43,250 nucleotides of DNA from Nesterenkonia ebinurensis (GTDB taxonomy: Bacteria; Actinomycetota; Actinomycetes; Actinomycetales; Micrococcaceae), in the NCBI RefSeq assembly GCF_008711175.1, contig NZ_VWNF01000009.1, forward strand, positions 1 through 43,250, read 5' to 3'. Shown piece by piece: positions 35,037 through 43,250 of this stretch. The notes under the pieces were generated by a model. It made no database searches. It saw only the letters and a list, made by a program, of their open reading frames with translations, and was not told the DNA's origin. Position 1 is the stretch's first letter, and every line of letters begins with the position of its first letter. The translations under genes and the position numbers were made by a program.

Positions 35037-35822
35037 ATGAGCACGCTTGAGCAAGAGTACGACGAGTACAACGAGGCTGGTCGAATCTGGGGCTTGGTGT
35101 CGAGGGAGCGCATCAAGAAGCTGAAATTTGATCGCCCCAACAAAAACATCATCGATAGATACCTCGCCGTGGGAGATCTCACCACAACGGTGTCTGACGT
35201 GCTAGACAGCCTGGGCGTCGTCGCTGCCGTACCAGCCACCGACCTCCCCCCACTTGCGCCTGGACAAAAGGTCGTAGGACCGGCTGTTACTTTGAGAAAC
35301 ATCGTTGAACGAAAGACGCCCACCAAAGGGTACTACGATAAAGATTTCATTAAGATGTCCACTCGAGACATTTACTATCTCTCAGAACCTGGAGACATTC
35401 TCGTCAGTGACACCGGTGGTGACACACAGGTGTCTAACATGGGTGGACAGTCCTGCACAGTCGCTCGATCTCGAGGTTTCGCCGGTGCAATCGTAAACGG
35501 GGCCATCCGAGACGCAACCACCATTCGGGAGATGGGCTATCCAGTCTGGAGCAAAGGCGCTACCCCAATAACAGGGAAGTTCAGAATTGAAGCGATCGAG
35601 ATCAATGGACCAGTGCAGATCAAGGATGTACGAGTGGAACCGGGTGACTTGATCGTCGCAGACGATTCGGGCATCTGTGTAGTTCCCTTTGAGCACATCA
35701 ACACAGTCATTGACGAGGTCGAGAAAATTGCTGCGGACGAGGAAGCGATGCGCGAACTCATCGTCTCCGAAGCGCCCCTTGACGAACTGCGCCCACTGTA
35801 CCGCAAGCGCTACACCGGGTAA
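35037..35822 (+). CDS. RraA-like aldolase (HMG/CHA aldolase family)
   Basis: 261 residues of the RraA/HMG-aldolase fold, some 30-50 longer than usual. Recognisable parts: DLTTTVSDVLDSLGV (about 47-61), GPAVTLRN, EPGDILVSDTGGDTQVSNMGGQ (about 117-138), RGFAGAIVNGAIRDATTIREMGYPVW (about 146-171) with the metal/substrate pair Arg158-Asp159, and VEPGDLIVADDSGICVVP (about 200-217). Such enzymes split 4-hydroxy-4-methyl-2-oxoglutarate or related keto-acids to pyruvate, often in aromatic acid breakdown; some relatives bind RNase E instead. The linked tricarboxylate transporter favours the metabolic role. GAAAGGA precedes ATG 35037. First gene of a four-gene operon. Confidence 0.85.
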   Translation: MSTLEQEYDEYNEAGRIWGLVSRERIKKLKFDRPNKNIIDRYLAVGDLTTTVSDVLDSLGVVAAVPATDLPPLAPGQKVVGPAVTLRNIVERKTPTKGYYDKDFIKMSTRDIYYLSEPGDILVSDTGGDTQVSNMGGQSCTVARSRGFAGAIVNGAIRDATTIREMGYPVWSKGATPITGKFRIEAIEINGPVQIKDVRVEPGDLIVADDSGICVVPFEHINTVIDEVEKIAADEEAMRELIVSEAPLDELRPLYRKRYTG

Positions 35823-35871
35823 CACTTACAGACAGTGCCAAGACTCTAAAATATGTAGAAGGACCAATGCG

Positions 35872-36864
35872 ATGAAATCGAGAATGATCAACAGCCGATT
35901 CACTACTGCTTGTGGATTACTTACTGTCACCTCGCTCACCCTCACGGCGTGCGCCGACGCAGAAGAAGACACAATTGACTACCCAACGGGCCCCATCGAT
36001 GTAATTGTCCCCCTTGCAGCGGGGGGTGGCGTCGACGTAACTGGCCGAATCCTAACTATGCACGCCGAAGATCACATAGATACCAACTTTGTCGTTCAGA
36101 ACATAACCGGAGGGGGTGGATCCACGGGTCTAACGGAAGCTGTTCGCGCCCAACCAGATGGCTACACCCTGGCGTTCGGAGCCTCATCTATCCTTGGGCC
36201 CCGACACTTGGAAGGAGACGAGAGCGTTCCATACGGCGTCGATACCTGGGAGCCGATCATTAATGTGGTCAACGATCCCAGTCTCTTGGTAGTTCGAACA
36301 GGCAGCGACCTGGACCTCCCATTCGATGAACTAGTTGAACACTTACAGGACAATCCCGGGAACTACGTTGCGGGCGTTGGGGGGCACTGGGTTACGTCAG
36401 ATATTGGACGTGCCCAGTTTGAACTGCACACCGAAACCGAACTCAACCGAGTAGGCTTCGATGGAGGGAATGGGTCAGTCGTCGCTCTCTTGGGTGGTGA
36501 TGCTGACCTGATCTTCCCCTTCTACGTCGAAATCGCCGAACTCATTGATGAAGGAGAAGTCGTACCCATTGCTGTCATGACCGATGAGCGCATGGAGCAG
36601 CTCCCGGACGTCCCAACGATGAGCGAACTAGGTTACGACTTTACTAACGGCACCTTTCGCGGCCTCCTGGCTCCCGCAGGCACGGATCCCGAGATCGTCG
36701 AGATTCTCATTCAAGCATTCGAAGACACAACGAACGACCCTGCGTGGATCGAGGCCATGGAGGATGCCGAGATCTCAATTGACGTCAGTGTCGGGGATGA
36801 CTTCAGATCACTTATGGAGGAGCAAGCTCAACAGTTCGAAGAACTTAGTGAAGAGCTAAACTAA
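35872..36864 (+). CDS. tctC: Tripartite tricarboxylate transporter substrate-binding lipoprotein (TctC)
   Basis: 330 residues from ATG 35872, with AGAAGGA upstream; the frame before it is only a shadow of the rraA-like gene. A signal peptide ends in a lipobox LTAC (Cys about 27), so this Gram-positive version is anchored outside the membrane. The mature part is a Bug/TctC receptor: PTGPIDVIVPLAAGGGVDVTGRIL (about 38-61), NITGGGGSTGLTEAVRAQPDGYTLAFG, PDVPTMSELGYDFTNGTFRGLLAPAGT (about 245-271). It hands carboxylate ligands to TctAB; the ligand is unknown. It lies 49 bp after the rraA-like gene. Confidence 0.93.
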   Translation: MKSRMINSRFTTACGLLTVTSLTLTACADAEEDTIDYPTGPIDVIVPLAAGGGVDVTGRILTMHAEDHIDTNFVVQNITGGGGSTGLTEAVRAQPDGYTLAFGASSILGPRHLEGDESVPYGVDTWEPIINVVNDPSLLVVRTGSDLDLPFDELVEHLQDNPGNYVAGVGGHWVTSDIGRAQFELHTETELNRVGFDGGNGSVVALLGGDADLIFPFYVEIAELIDEGEVVPIAVMTDERMEQLPDVPTMSELGYDFTNGTFRGLLAPAGTDPEIVEILIQAFEDTTNDPAWIEAMEDAEISIDVSVGDDFRSLMEEQAQQFEELSEELN

Positions 36865-36907
36865 GGTTAGGAGCCAGTTACCTCAAAGGCGAGGGGACAT
36901 AGGAACC

Positions 36908-37459
36908 ATGAAACAGCTAATCGCCCGTGCACGCGTGCCATTGGGCAAAACAACCAGTGGCTACACCCGCAAGAAAATAGTAGATGCCTGCTCCGCACTT
37001 GGCGTCCTTGGACTAGTCATGGTTGTGTGGAATCTCTCTGCGCCCCTAAGTTCTGGAGCCCAGATTATGCCTCGAGTGCTGGCCTTGCTGATGGCAGCGT
37101 GTGCTCTGGCTCTGGTTCTAACAACGATGGTCCAATTGATCCGAAGACGACATCGGGCGCCTACGTCAACTAGCACCAACGACGTCTCGGAGGACTCAAC
37201 TTCGAATGAAGTCTCTGGCCAGAGTGCACAACTCTTCAGCGACGCCATCCTCTTGGTTATATTCACGTTCTATGTGATTTTGTTTGTGCATACTGGTCTT
37301 GTAGTAGCCTCTATAGCTCTTTTCTCTTCTTGCATTCTCTTGATAAGCGGAGTTAAGCACAGAGTCCTGTCAATTCTTGGGTCCTCCATATTCGCATGGG
37401 TTGTCTACTACGTAGCCACAAATATGCTTCACCTCCGCCTTCCCAACCCGCTTTTCTGA
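36908..37459 (+). CDS. tctB: Tripartite tricarboxylate transporter small membrane subunit (TctB)
   Basis: 183 residues with four hydrophobic helices (about 22-42, 55-78, 115-137 and 139-180, the last probably two short segments), as in TctB. A polar, Thr/Ser/Asp-rich linker (about 82-112) joins the halves. TctB proteins are weakly conserved, so the call depends on length, topology and position between tctC and tctA. It follows tctC by 43 bp. Confidence 0.85.
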   Translation: MKQLIARARVPLGKTTSGYTRKKIVDACSALGVLGLVMVVWNLSAPLSSGAQIMPRVLALLMAACALALVLTTMVQLIRRRHRAPTSTSTNDVSEDSTSNEVSGQSAQLFSDAILLVIFTFYVILFVHTGLVVASIALFSSCILLISGVKHRVLSILGSSIFAWVVYYVATNMLHLRLPNPLF

Positions 37460-37561
37460 AGACTCTCACGAGCAGACTCAGCGCAACAGGAAGATTGAGA
37501 GCAATCACCAGTTGAAGGACAACCATAAAATGACCACACAATCATACCTACAGACCTCAAA

Positions 37562-37574
37562 GATCACCGTGATC
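37562..37574. repeat. 13-bp palindrome upstream of tctA
   Basis: GATCACCGTGATC is a perfect 6-bp palindrome around one base in the 144-bp gap between tctB and tctA. It resembles the TGATC/GATCA core of the LysR-type box at 34912. It may be a second regulator site or a weak hairpin. Confidence 0.35.
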
Positions 37575-37603
37575 CATCCAGTTGCCAGAGCAGCTGATAC
37601 TTC

Positions 37604-39145
37604 ATGATTCCCGAACTCACTGAAGGATTAGTGGGCGCCCTAGCACCCATGAATCTAGCTGCCATGTTCATTGGCGTGGCGCTAGGAATCACGATCGGAG
37701 TCATCCCCGGCCTCGGGCCGGCAATGGCCATCGCCGTCCTAGTGCCAGTAACATTCGGCATGGATCCGGCCACCGGCATGCTCCTACTTATGGGCGTATT
37801 TGCCGGTGGCGGCTATGGTGGAGCAATCTCAGCTGTACTGCTCCGAATTCCAGGGACAGCCGGCTCAGTCGCAACCATGTGGGATGGATACCCGATGGCA
37901 CAGCAAGGTCAGGCGCTTCGGGCCATCCGCGTCGCTATCATCGCTTCCTCGTTGGGTGGCACTATCGGTGCCCTCATATTGATGTTTCTAACCCCATTCC
38001 TCGGTGGAATCGCATTGAGCTTCGGTCCTCCAGAGTTTGTTGCGCTTGCCATACTCGGCCTGACAGTCATAGTTGCCCTCGAATCCTCCTCCCTGTTGAA
38101 GGGTGCCATTGCCGCGCTCGCTGGACTACTCGTCGCGACCGTGGGGCGAGACACAGTCACAGGGGAGCCGCGTTTCACTTTCGGCGCGCTAGAACTCTAC
38201 GCCGGTGTGAATGAGATCGCTGCGCTTATAGGGCTTTTTGCCCTCCCCGAGCTCATTAGGCTTGCTTCTGGCCGTGTTACCCAGATACGCGCAAGGCACC
38301 GGAAGGCAGACAAGGAGTCCGGCCGGCTCAACATCCGCGAACAGGCTCGCCTGCTGCCAGCCTTGGGAATCGGCAGCGCCACTGGCTCCTTTATCGGAGT
38401 CCTCCCAGGAGCGGGAGGCACGATCGCCTCATTCGTAGCGTACAGTTTAACTCGGTCCCGTTCTCGACAACCCGAGACCTTCGGCCGCGGGAACCCAGAG
38501 GGCATCGCTGCTTCCGAGAGCGCAACGAACAGCAGCCAGGCCACGTCGCTGGTCCCTCTGTTCACCCTGGGTGTTCCCGGTAGCGCAGCGGCAGCTGTTT
38601 TCCTGGGTGCTATAACAATCCATGGCATGCGTCCAGGCCCATCCCTCTTCCGTGACAATGCCGATATAATATGGATTTTCCTAGTAGGAACGCTTCTAAT
38701 TCAGCCAATTCTTTATCTAATAGCACGAGCGGGAGGATCTCTGTTCGTAGCAGCAGCAGGAATCAAGGCAGGTATACTTGTGCCAGCTATATTCATGTTT
38801 TGTGTAGTGGGATCATTTGGTATATCAAATAATGTATTTGAAGTCTATATAATGCTAGGTTTTGGCATACTCGGTTACATAATGATGCGTACAGGATTTT
38901 CGAGAGCTGCGTTTATTCTAGGTTTGATTCTTGGTCCAATTCTGGATGCAAATCTATCCCGATCTTTATCGATATCTCAGGGAGACACACTGATCCTCAT
39001 TCAGAGTCCTGTTGCAATTGGAGTTTACATTCTTGCTCTGCTATCTCTCATATACCCAATGGTTAGTTCCCGACTCGCACAGCGTCGCATCGTCACTAAT
39101 CAATATGCAAAGTCAAATAACGATAATTTAAAAATTATAAAATAA
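37604..39145 (+). CDS. tctA: Tripartite tricarboxylate transporter large membrane subunit (TctA)
   Basis: 513 residues and about 12 membrane helices. The family block is clear: GVIPGLGPAMAIAVLVPVTFGMDP (about 32-54), GGGYGGAISAVLLRIPGTAGSVATMWDGYPMA (about 67-98) and, in the second half, GVLPGAGGTIASFVAYSLTRSRSR (about 264-287) and LFTLGVPGSAAAAVFLGAITIHGMRPGP (about 318-345). The repeated PGxG motifs mark the two inverted halves. With TctB it forms the ion-driven carboxylate carrier fed by TctC. The 3' half is strikingly AT-rich compared with neighbouring genes. No strong ribosome site precedes ATG 37604. Confidence 0.95.
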   Translation: MIPELTEGLVGALAPMNLAAMFIGVALGITIGVIPGLGPAMAIAVLVPVTFGMDPATGMLLLMGVFAGGGYGGAISAVLLRIPGTAGSVATMWDGYPMAQQGQALRAIRVAIIASSLGGTIGALILMFLTPFLGGIALSFGPPEFVALAILGLTVIVALESSSLLKGAIAALAGLLVATVGRDTVTGEPRFTFGALELYAGVNEIAALIGLFALPELIRLASGRVTQIRARHRKADKESGRLNIREQARLLPALGIGSATGSFIGVLPGAGGTIASFVAYSLTRSRSRQPETFGRGNPEGIAASESATNSSQATSLVPLFTLGVPGSAAAAVFLGAITIHGMRPGPSLFRDNADIIWIFLVGTLLIQPILYLIARAGGSLFVAAAGIKAGILVPAIFMFCVVGSFGISNNVFEVYIMLGFGILGYIMMRTGFSRAAFILGLILGPILDANLSRSLSISQGDTLILIQSPVAIGVYILALLSLIYPMVSSRLAQRRIVTNQYAKSNNDNLKIIK

Positions 39146-39161
39146 TAATTGTCGACCGAAA

Positions 39162-39187
39162 AGTAACACATAATCTAATGTTTTACT
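39162..39187. terminator. Hairpin between convergent tctA and lysR
   Basis: AGTAA (39162-39166) pairs with TTACT (39183-39187), and ACAT with ATGT inside, giving an interrupted stem in the 58-bp gap between convergent genes. A bidirectional terminator is likely by position; the stem is AT-rich and weak. Confidence 0.4.
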
Positions 39188-39203
39188 GTCTAAGAGTGCA
39201 GCG

Positions 39204-40094
39204 TTACCCAATAATGCAAGCCGCCTGGTTCTTTGTTGATGCTACCAGTGACGCAATCGCATCACTGTAGTGCTCCTTGCGATAGACAATCTGAAGCGGT
39301 ATATCAAGTTTGTATCCCGTGGCGACTGCCCTTATATCACTTCGTTCTTCGTCTATGAAGAGGCGTGGATGCATGGCTATGCCAACTCCGGCACTGACGA
39401 GTGCGACTTGAGAATATATGTCTCCAGCTTCAACTACCTCTATCGGGTTCCAATAGTACGTTGAGAAGCTCGATAGAATTCTGTCGTAGAATTCGGGATT
39501 CCGCTTCCGGGGTGTCATGATGAGCGGCCAGTCCTGAAAATCTCCAATGTCGAAGCTCTCATTATCCCCTGCCAACTGATTCGATATTGCTAAGTGAAGT
39601 GGCTCATTAGCGAGAGGCTCAGATTGGAATCCCTCAGGCGGTTTCCTTGTTCGCAGTATTCCAAGATCAAGGTGTCCACCCCGAAGTGCGCGGACCTGAG
39701 CGTGCGACACCATAGCTTGCAGATTCACTCGCACTCGAGGAAACTTTTGGAGAGTATCTTGGAGAGCTCGCGGAACTAGCGCCCGCATTGCCGGATAAAC
39801 TGCTCCTACACGTAGTTGAGCGAGTCGTCCAGTGCCGATCGCACGAAGCTCAGTCTCGAGGTGCTCAGACTCGCTCAGCAGGGCTTCCCCACGTTCTAAT
39901 AGCAGGCGCCCAGCTTCTGTCAAGTGACTAGATCTTGTTGTTCTGACTATGAGAGTAGTGCCTAAGGCTTTCTCAATCCTCTTGACAGTTTCACTGAGTG
40001 TAGGCTGCGAGATGTGCAGTCGGTTAGCCGCACGTCGAAAGTTCAGTTCTTCGGCCAGTACTACATACTGCCCTATATCTTTTAACGTTAGCAT
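39204..40094 (-). CDS. LysR-family transcription regulator
   Basis: 296 residues. The N-terminal winged helix (about 1-60) has DIGQYVVLAEELNFRRAANRLHISQPTLSETVKRIEKALG in consecutive blocks, with the LysR linker helix after it. The C-terminal two-lobed ligand domain (about 90-290) has LRVGAVYPAMRALVPRAL and LVSAGVGIAMHPRL. By position and by the T-N11-A box in front of the rraA-like gene it probably activates the aldolase/transporter operon with a carboxylate as coinducer. It follows pheS by 40 bp on the same strand and may receive read-through from the pheS promoter. Confidence 0.92.
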   Translation of the reverse strand: MLTLKDIGQYVVLAEELNFRRAANRLHISQPTLSETVKRIEKALGTTLIVRTTRSSHLTEAGRLLLERGEALLSESEHLETELRAIGTGRLAQLRVGAVYPAMRALVPRALQDTLQKFPRVRVNLQAMVSHAQVRALRGGHLDLGILRTRKPPEGFQSEPLANEPLHLAISNQLAGDNESFDIGDFQDWPLIMTPRKRNPEFYDRILSSFSTYYWNPIEVVEAGDIYSQVALVSAGVGIAMHPRLFIDEERSDIRAVATGYKLDIPLQIVYRKEHYSDAIASLVASTKNQAACIIG

Positions 40095-40134
40095 CCCCGT
40101 CTCCGTTCTTCTGACAGTACATCCAGTTCTAGAG

Positions 40135-41292
<1,158 letters not shown>

Positions 41293-41369
41293 TCACGATG
41301 CTACGTTGCTGGAAACACCTGGTCACGGCAGCAGCACTGCCGCAAGACGTCTGAGCAAGGAGGCTTCGT

Positions 41370-42749
41370 ATGTCCATTGACGCACTCATCAGCGCCCTTC
41401 CCGAAGGGCGGGTGGTCACTGATCCCGCCACCATAGAGAACTATCGGTGGGACCGGGCCAATGACCCCGATGCCGGCACTCCCGCCGCAGTGGTGCGGGC
41501 CGAATCCACCGAGGAGGTCCAGACCACGGTGCGCTTCGCCGCTGAGCACAGCATCCCTGTCATCCCGCGCGGGGCAGGTTCCGGACTCTCCGGGGGCTCC
41601 ACCGCGGTGACCGACGGGATTGTGCTGTCGCTAGAAAGGATGCGGGATATTCAAGTCGACCCGCTGACCCGCACCGCCGTGGTCCAGCCGGGGGCTTTCA
41701 ACGCGGAGGTCAAAGCTGCTGCCGGGGAGCACGGTCTCTGGTACCCGCCGGATCCCTCTAGCTTCGAGTTCTGTTCAATCGGCGGAAATATCGCCACCAA
41801 TGCCGGAGGCCTGTGCTGCGTGAAGTATGGGGTGACCACCGATTATGTGCTGGGGCTGAAGGTGGTGCTGGCCGACGGCCGTGCCGTACAGCTGGGCGGT
41901 CCCACACTGAAGGATGTGGCCGGCCTAGACCTGACCAAACTGTTCATCGGCTCCGAGGGGACTCTGGGCATCATCACCGAGATCACCCTGCGGCTGATTC
42001 CGGCCCAGCGGCCGCCGACCACCCTGGTGGCCACCTTCAAGACCTTGGATGACTCCACCAACGCAATCCTGACCATCTCATCCAAGATGCGGCCCTCCAT
42101 GCTGGAGTTCATGGACAAGCCGACCATCAACGCGGTGGAGGACGCCACCAAGATGGGCCTGGACCGCGACGCCGAGGCGATGTTGGTCATCCAGTCCGAT
42201 GAGCCGGCCGAGTTCGCCACCAAGGAGATCGAGCAGATCGAGGCGCTGTGCAATGAGAACAACGCCGATGAGGTCTTCTACACCGCTGATCCGGAAGAGG
42301 GCGAGGCCTTTGTGGTCGCCCGCCGGATGGCCATTCCTGCAGTGGAGCAGAAGGGGTCACTGTTACTGGAGGACGTCGGCGTGCCGCTGCCCCGGCTGGG
42401 CGATCTGGTGCGTGGGATCGCCAAGATCGCTGCCGCTCATGAGATTGTGATTGCAGTGATTGCTCATGCTGGTGACGGCAACACCCACCCGCTGCTGGTG
42501 TTTGACCCCGCTGATGAGGACCAGAAGCAGCGGGCGCACACCGCCTACGGCAAGGTGATGGACCTGGCCATTGAACTGGGCGGCACCATCACCGGTGAGC
42601 ACGGGGTGGGCCGTCTGAAGCGGCCCTGGCTCTCCGACTACATCGGCCCCGACGCCCTGGAGCTGAACCAGCGGATCAAACGCGCCTTGGACCCTGCCAA
42701 TATTTTCAACCCGGGCGCTGTGCTGGATCCGGCCGCCCTGACATCCTGA
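41370..42749 (+). CDS. GlcD-like FAD-linked oxidase (2-hydroxyacid dehydrogenase)
   Basis: 459 residues of the vanillyl-alcohol-oxidase flavoprotein family. The FAD-binding part (about 40-180) has the PP-loop segment VIPRGAGSGLSGGSTAV and WYPPDPSSFEFCSIGGNIATNAGGLCCVKYG. The C-terminal oxidase domain has HAGDGNTHPLLVF and GTITGEHGVGRLKRPWL. It is most like glycolate oxidase GlcD and D-lactate dehydrogenase. AAGGAGG stands 7 bases before ATG 41370. With a GlcG-like protein and etfB following, it may pass electrons to electron-transfer flavoprotein rather than to oxygen; this is inference. The substrate is not decided by sequence. Confidence 0.93.
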   Translation: MSIDALISALPEGRVVTDPATIENYRWDRANDPDAGTPAAVVRAESTEEVQTTVRFAAEHSIPVIPRGAGSGLSGGSTAVTDGIVLSLERMRDIQVDPLTRTAVVQPGAFNAEVKAAAGEHGLWYPPDPSSFEFCSIGGNIATNAGGLCCVKYGVTTDYVLGLKVVLADGRAVQLGGPTLKDVAGLDLTKLFIGSEGTLGIITEITLRLIPAQRPPTTLVATFKTLDDSTNAILTISSKMRPSMLEFMDKPTINAVEDATKMGLDRDAEAMLVIQSDEPAEFATKEIEQIEALCNENNADEVFYTADPEEGEAFVVARRMAIPAVEQKGSLLLEDVGVPLPRLGDLVRGIAKIAAAHEIVIAVIAHAGDGNTHPLLVFDPADEDQKQRAHTAYGKVMDLAIELGGTITGEHGVGRLKRPWLSDYIGPDALELNQRIKRALDPANIFNPGAVLDPAALTS

Positions 42750-42763
42750 TATGAGGAGTGAAT

Positions 42764-43180
42764 GTGTCTGTCTACACCAACATCCCCGCCATCACCTACG
42801 CCAAGGCCGCTGAGGCGGTGGCCAAATCCATCGAGATCGGCGCCGAGCACGGGCTGAAGGTCTGCGCTGCTGTAGTGGATCCTGCCCTGCAGCTGGTGGC
42901 CTACGGCCGGGCCGACGGGATGACCCCGCACTCGGTGGAGACCTCCCGACGAAAAGCCAATACCGCGGCCTCCACCCGGAAGCCCTCGGCCGCGATCAAC
43001 CCGGACCTGGCCACCGCCATGGAGAACGGCACCGGTGGGCTGCTGACCCGCATCCCAGGCGGAGTGCCGTTAGTATTCGATGGTGTACTGGTCGGCGGCC
43101 TCGGCGTGGCCGGCGGCCCGCCCGCAGAGGATGCCAAGGTGGCTGCAGCAGTGCTGGAGGCGCTGGGCGCGGAGAGGTGA
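42764..43180 (+). CDS. GlcG/HbpS-like (DUF336) protein
   Basis: 138 residues from GTG 42764, with AGGAG five bases upstream; GTG 42758 overlaps that site and is less likely. The GlcG/HbpS fold shows ITYAKAAEAVAKSIEIGAEHGLKVCAAVVDPALQLVAYGRADGM in consecutive blocks, then SRRKANTAAST, and the C-terminal GGVPLVFDGVLVGGLGVAGGPPAEDAKVAAAVLEAL. Relatives bind haem or cobalamin, or stand beside glycolate oxidase genes with no settled role. Position after the GlcD-like gene (14 bp) supports a linked function. Confidence 0.9.
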   Translation: MSVYTNIPAITYAKAAEAVAKSIEIGAEHGLKVCAAVVDPALQLVAYGRADGMTPHSVETSRRKANTAASTRKPSAAINPDLATAMENGTGGLLTRIPGGVPLVFDGVLVGGLGVAGGPPAEDAKVAAAVLEALGAER

Positions 43181-43188
43181 GGAGGTTG

Positions 43189-43250
43189 ATGATGAGGATT
43201 GTGGTGTTGGTTAAGGAGGTGCCGGATTCCTACGGGGAGCGCAGGCTGAA
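43189..43250 (+). CDS. etfB: Electron transfer flavoprotein beta subunit, N-terminus (partial)
   Basis: The last 62 bases encode MMRIVVLVKEVPDSYGERRL, the typical start of EtfB/FixA in actinobacteria. GAGGAGG (43179-43185) precedes the tandem ATG codons 43189 and 43192. Truncated by the window edge. With EtfA it carries electrons from flavin dehydrogenases to the respiratory chain. It lies 8 bp after the GlcG-like gene and is probably cotranscribed with it. Confidence 0.85.
   Translation, partial: MMRIVVLVKEVPDSYGERRL

Overview
The window looks like a piece of a high-GC Gram-positive (actinobacterial) chromosome. The protein sequences and the rRNA leader (a conserved actinobacterial pre-16S box upstream of a typical 16S 5' end) suggest a Micrococcaceae-like organism such as Nesterenkonia or Arthrobacter. 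That placement is an inference from familiarity; no search was run. Most of the window is densely packed, GC-rich and housekeeping in character. One 5.7-kb block near the right end is visibly AT-richer and is bracketed by a 97-bp direct repeat.

Layout. 1-127: 5' end of a 16S rRNA gene (minus), with its leader and promoter up to about 424. 644-4324 (minus): tyrS and an RNA-polymerase-recycling helicase of the HelD/HelR family. 4472-5853 (plus): a satD-like gene and a membrane partner behind a palindromic operator array. 5857-10079 (minus): an O-methyltransferase, a 3-methyladenine DNA glycosylase carrying an in-frame repeat insertion, argH and argG. 10260-12061: an ankyrin protein with a tiny membrane protein, a decayed P-loop kinase and a HAD phosphatase. 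12103-14949: gluconate permease, gluconokinase and their divergent FCD-type regulator. 14954-16876: an acyltransferase, a P-loop kinase and a GNAT enzyme. 16941-20390: an ECF42-type sigma factor with two DGPF/YCII proteins, and a divergent ArsR regulator with an SRPBCC-VOC fusion protein. 20404-22452: Nudix, GNAT (fused in frame to a dienelactone hydrolase remnant) and VOC genes. 22565-24469: a lipoprotein, an ECF sigma factor and a membrane protein that may be its anti-sigma factor.

24492-30749 (minus) is a complete argCJBDFR operon with an ArgR-type operator at its promoter. Together with argGH it covers the route from N-acetylglutamate to arginine. ArgD carries a second in-frame repeat insertion, and a perfect 19-bp inverted repeat lies between argD and argF. 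A quinone oxidoreductase follows (plus).

31889-41190 is the most unusual part. pheS and pheT normally form one operon with pheT directly after pheS. Here they are separated by about 5.7 kb carrying an RraA-like aldolase, a tripartite tricarboxylate transporter (tctC, tctB, tctA) and a LysR regulator. The last 96 coding bases of pheS occur twice, at 34432-34528 next to pheT and at 40137-40233 completing pheS. An element therefore entered the 3' end of pheS, supplied a replacement end, and cut pheT off from its promoter. A TGAT-N11-ATCA LysR-type box sits about 65 bp upstream of the predicted start of the aldolase/transporter operon, so the island looks like a self-contained, regulated carboxylate uptake-and-cleavage module. 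No integrase is present.

41370-43250 (plus) holds a GlcD-like FAD oxidase, a GlcG/HbpS-like protein and the start of etfB, probably a flavin-dependent 2-hydroxyacid oxidation unit.
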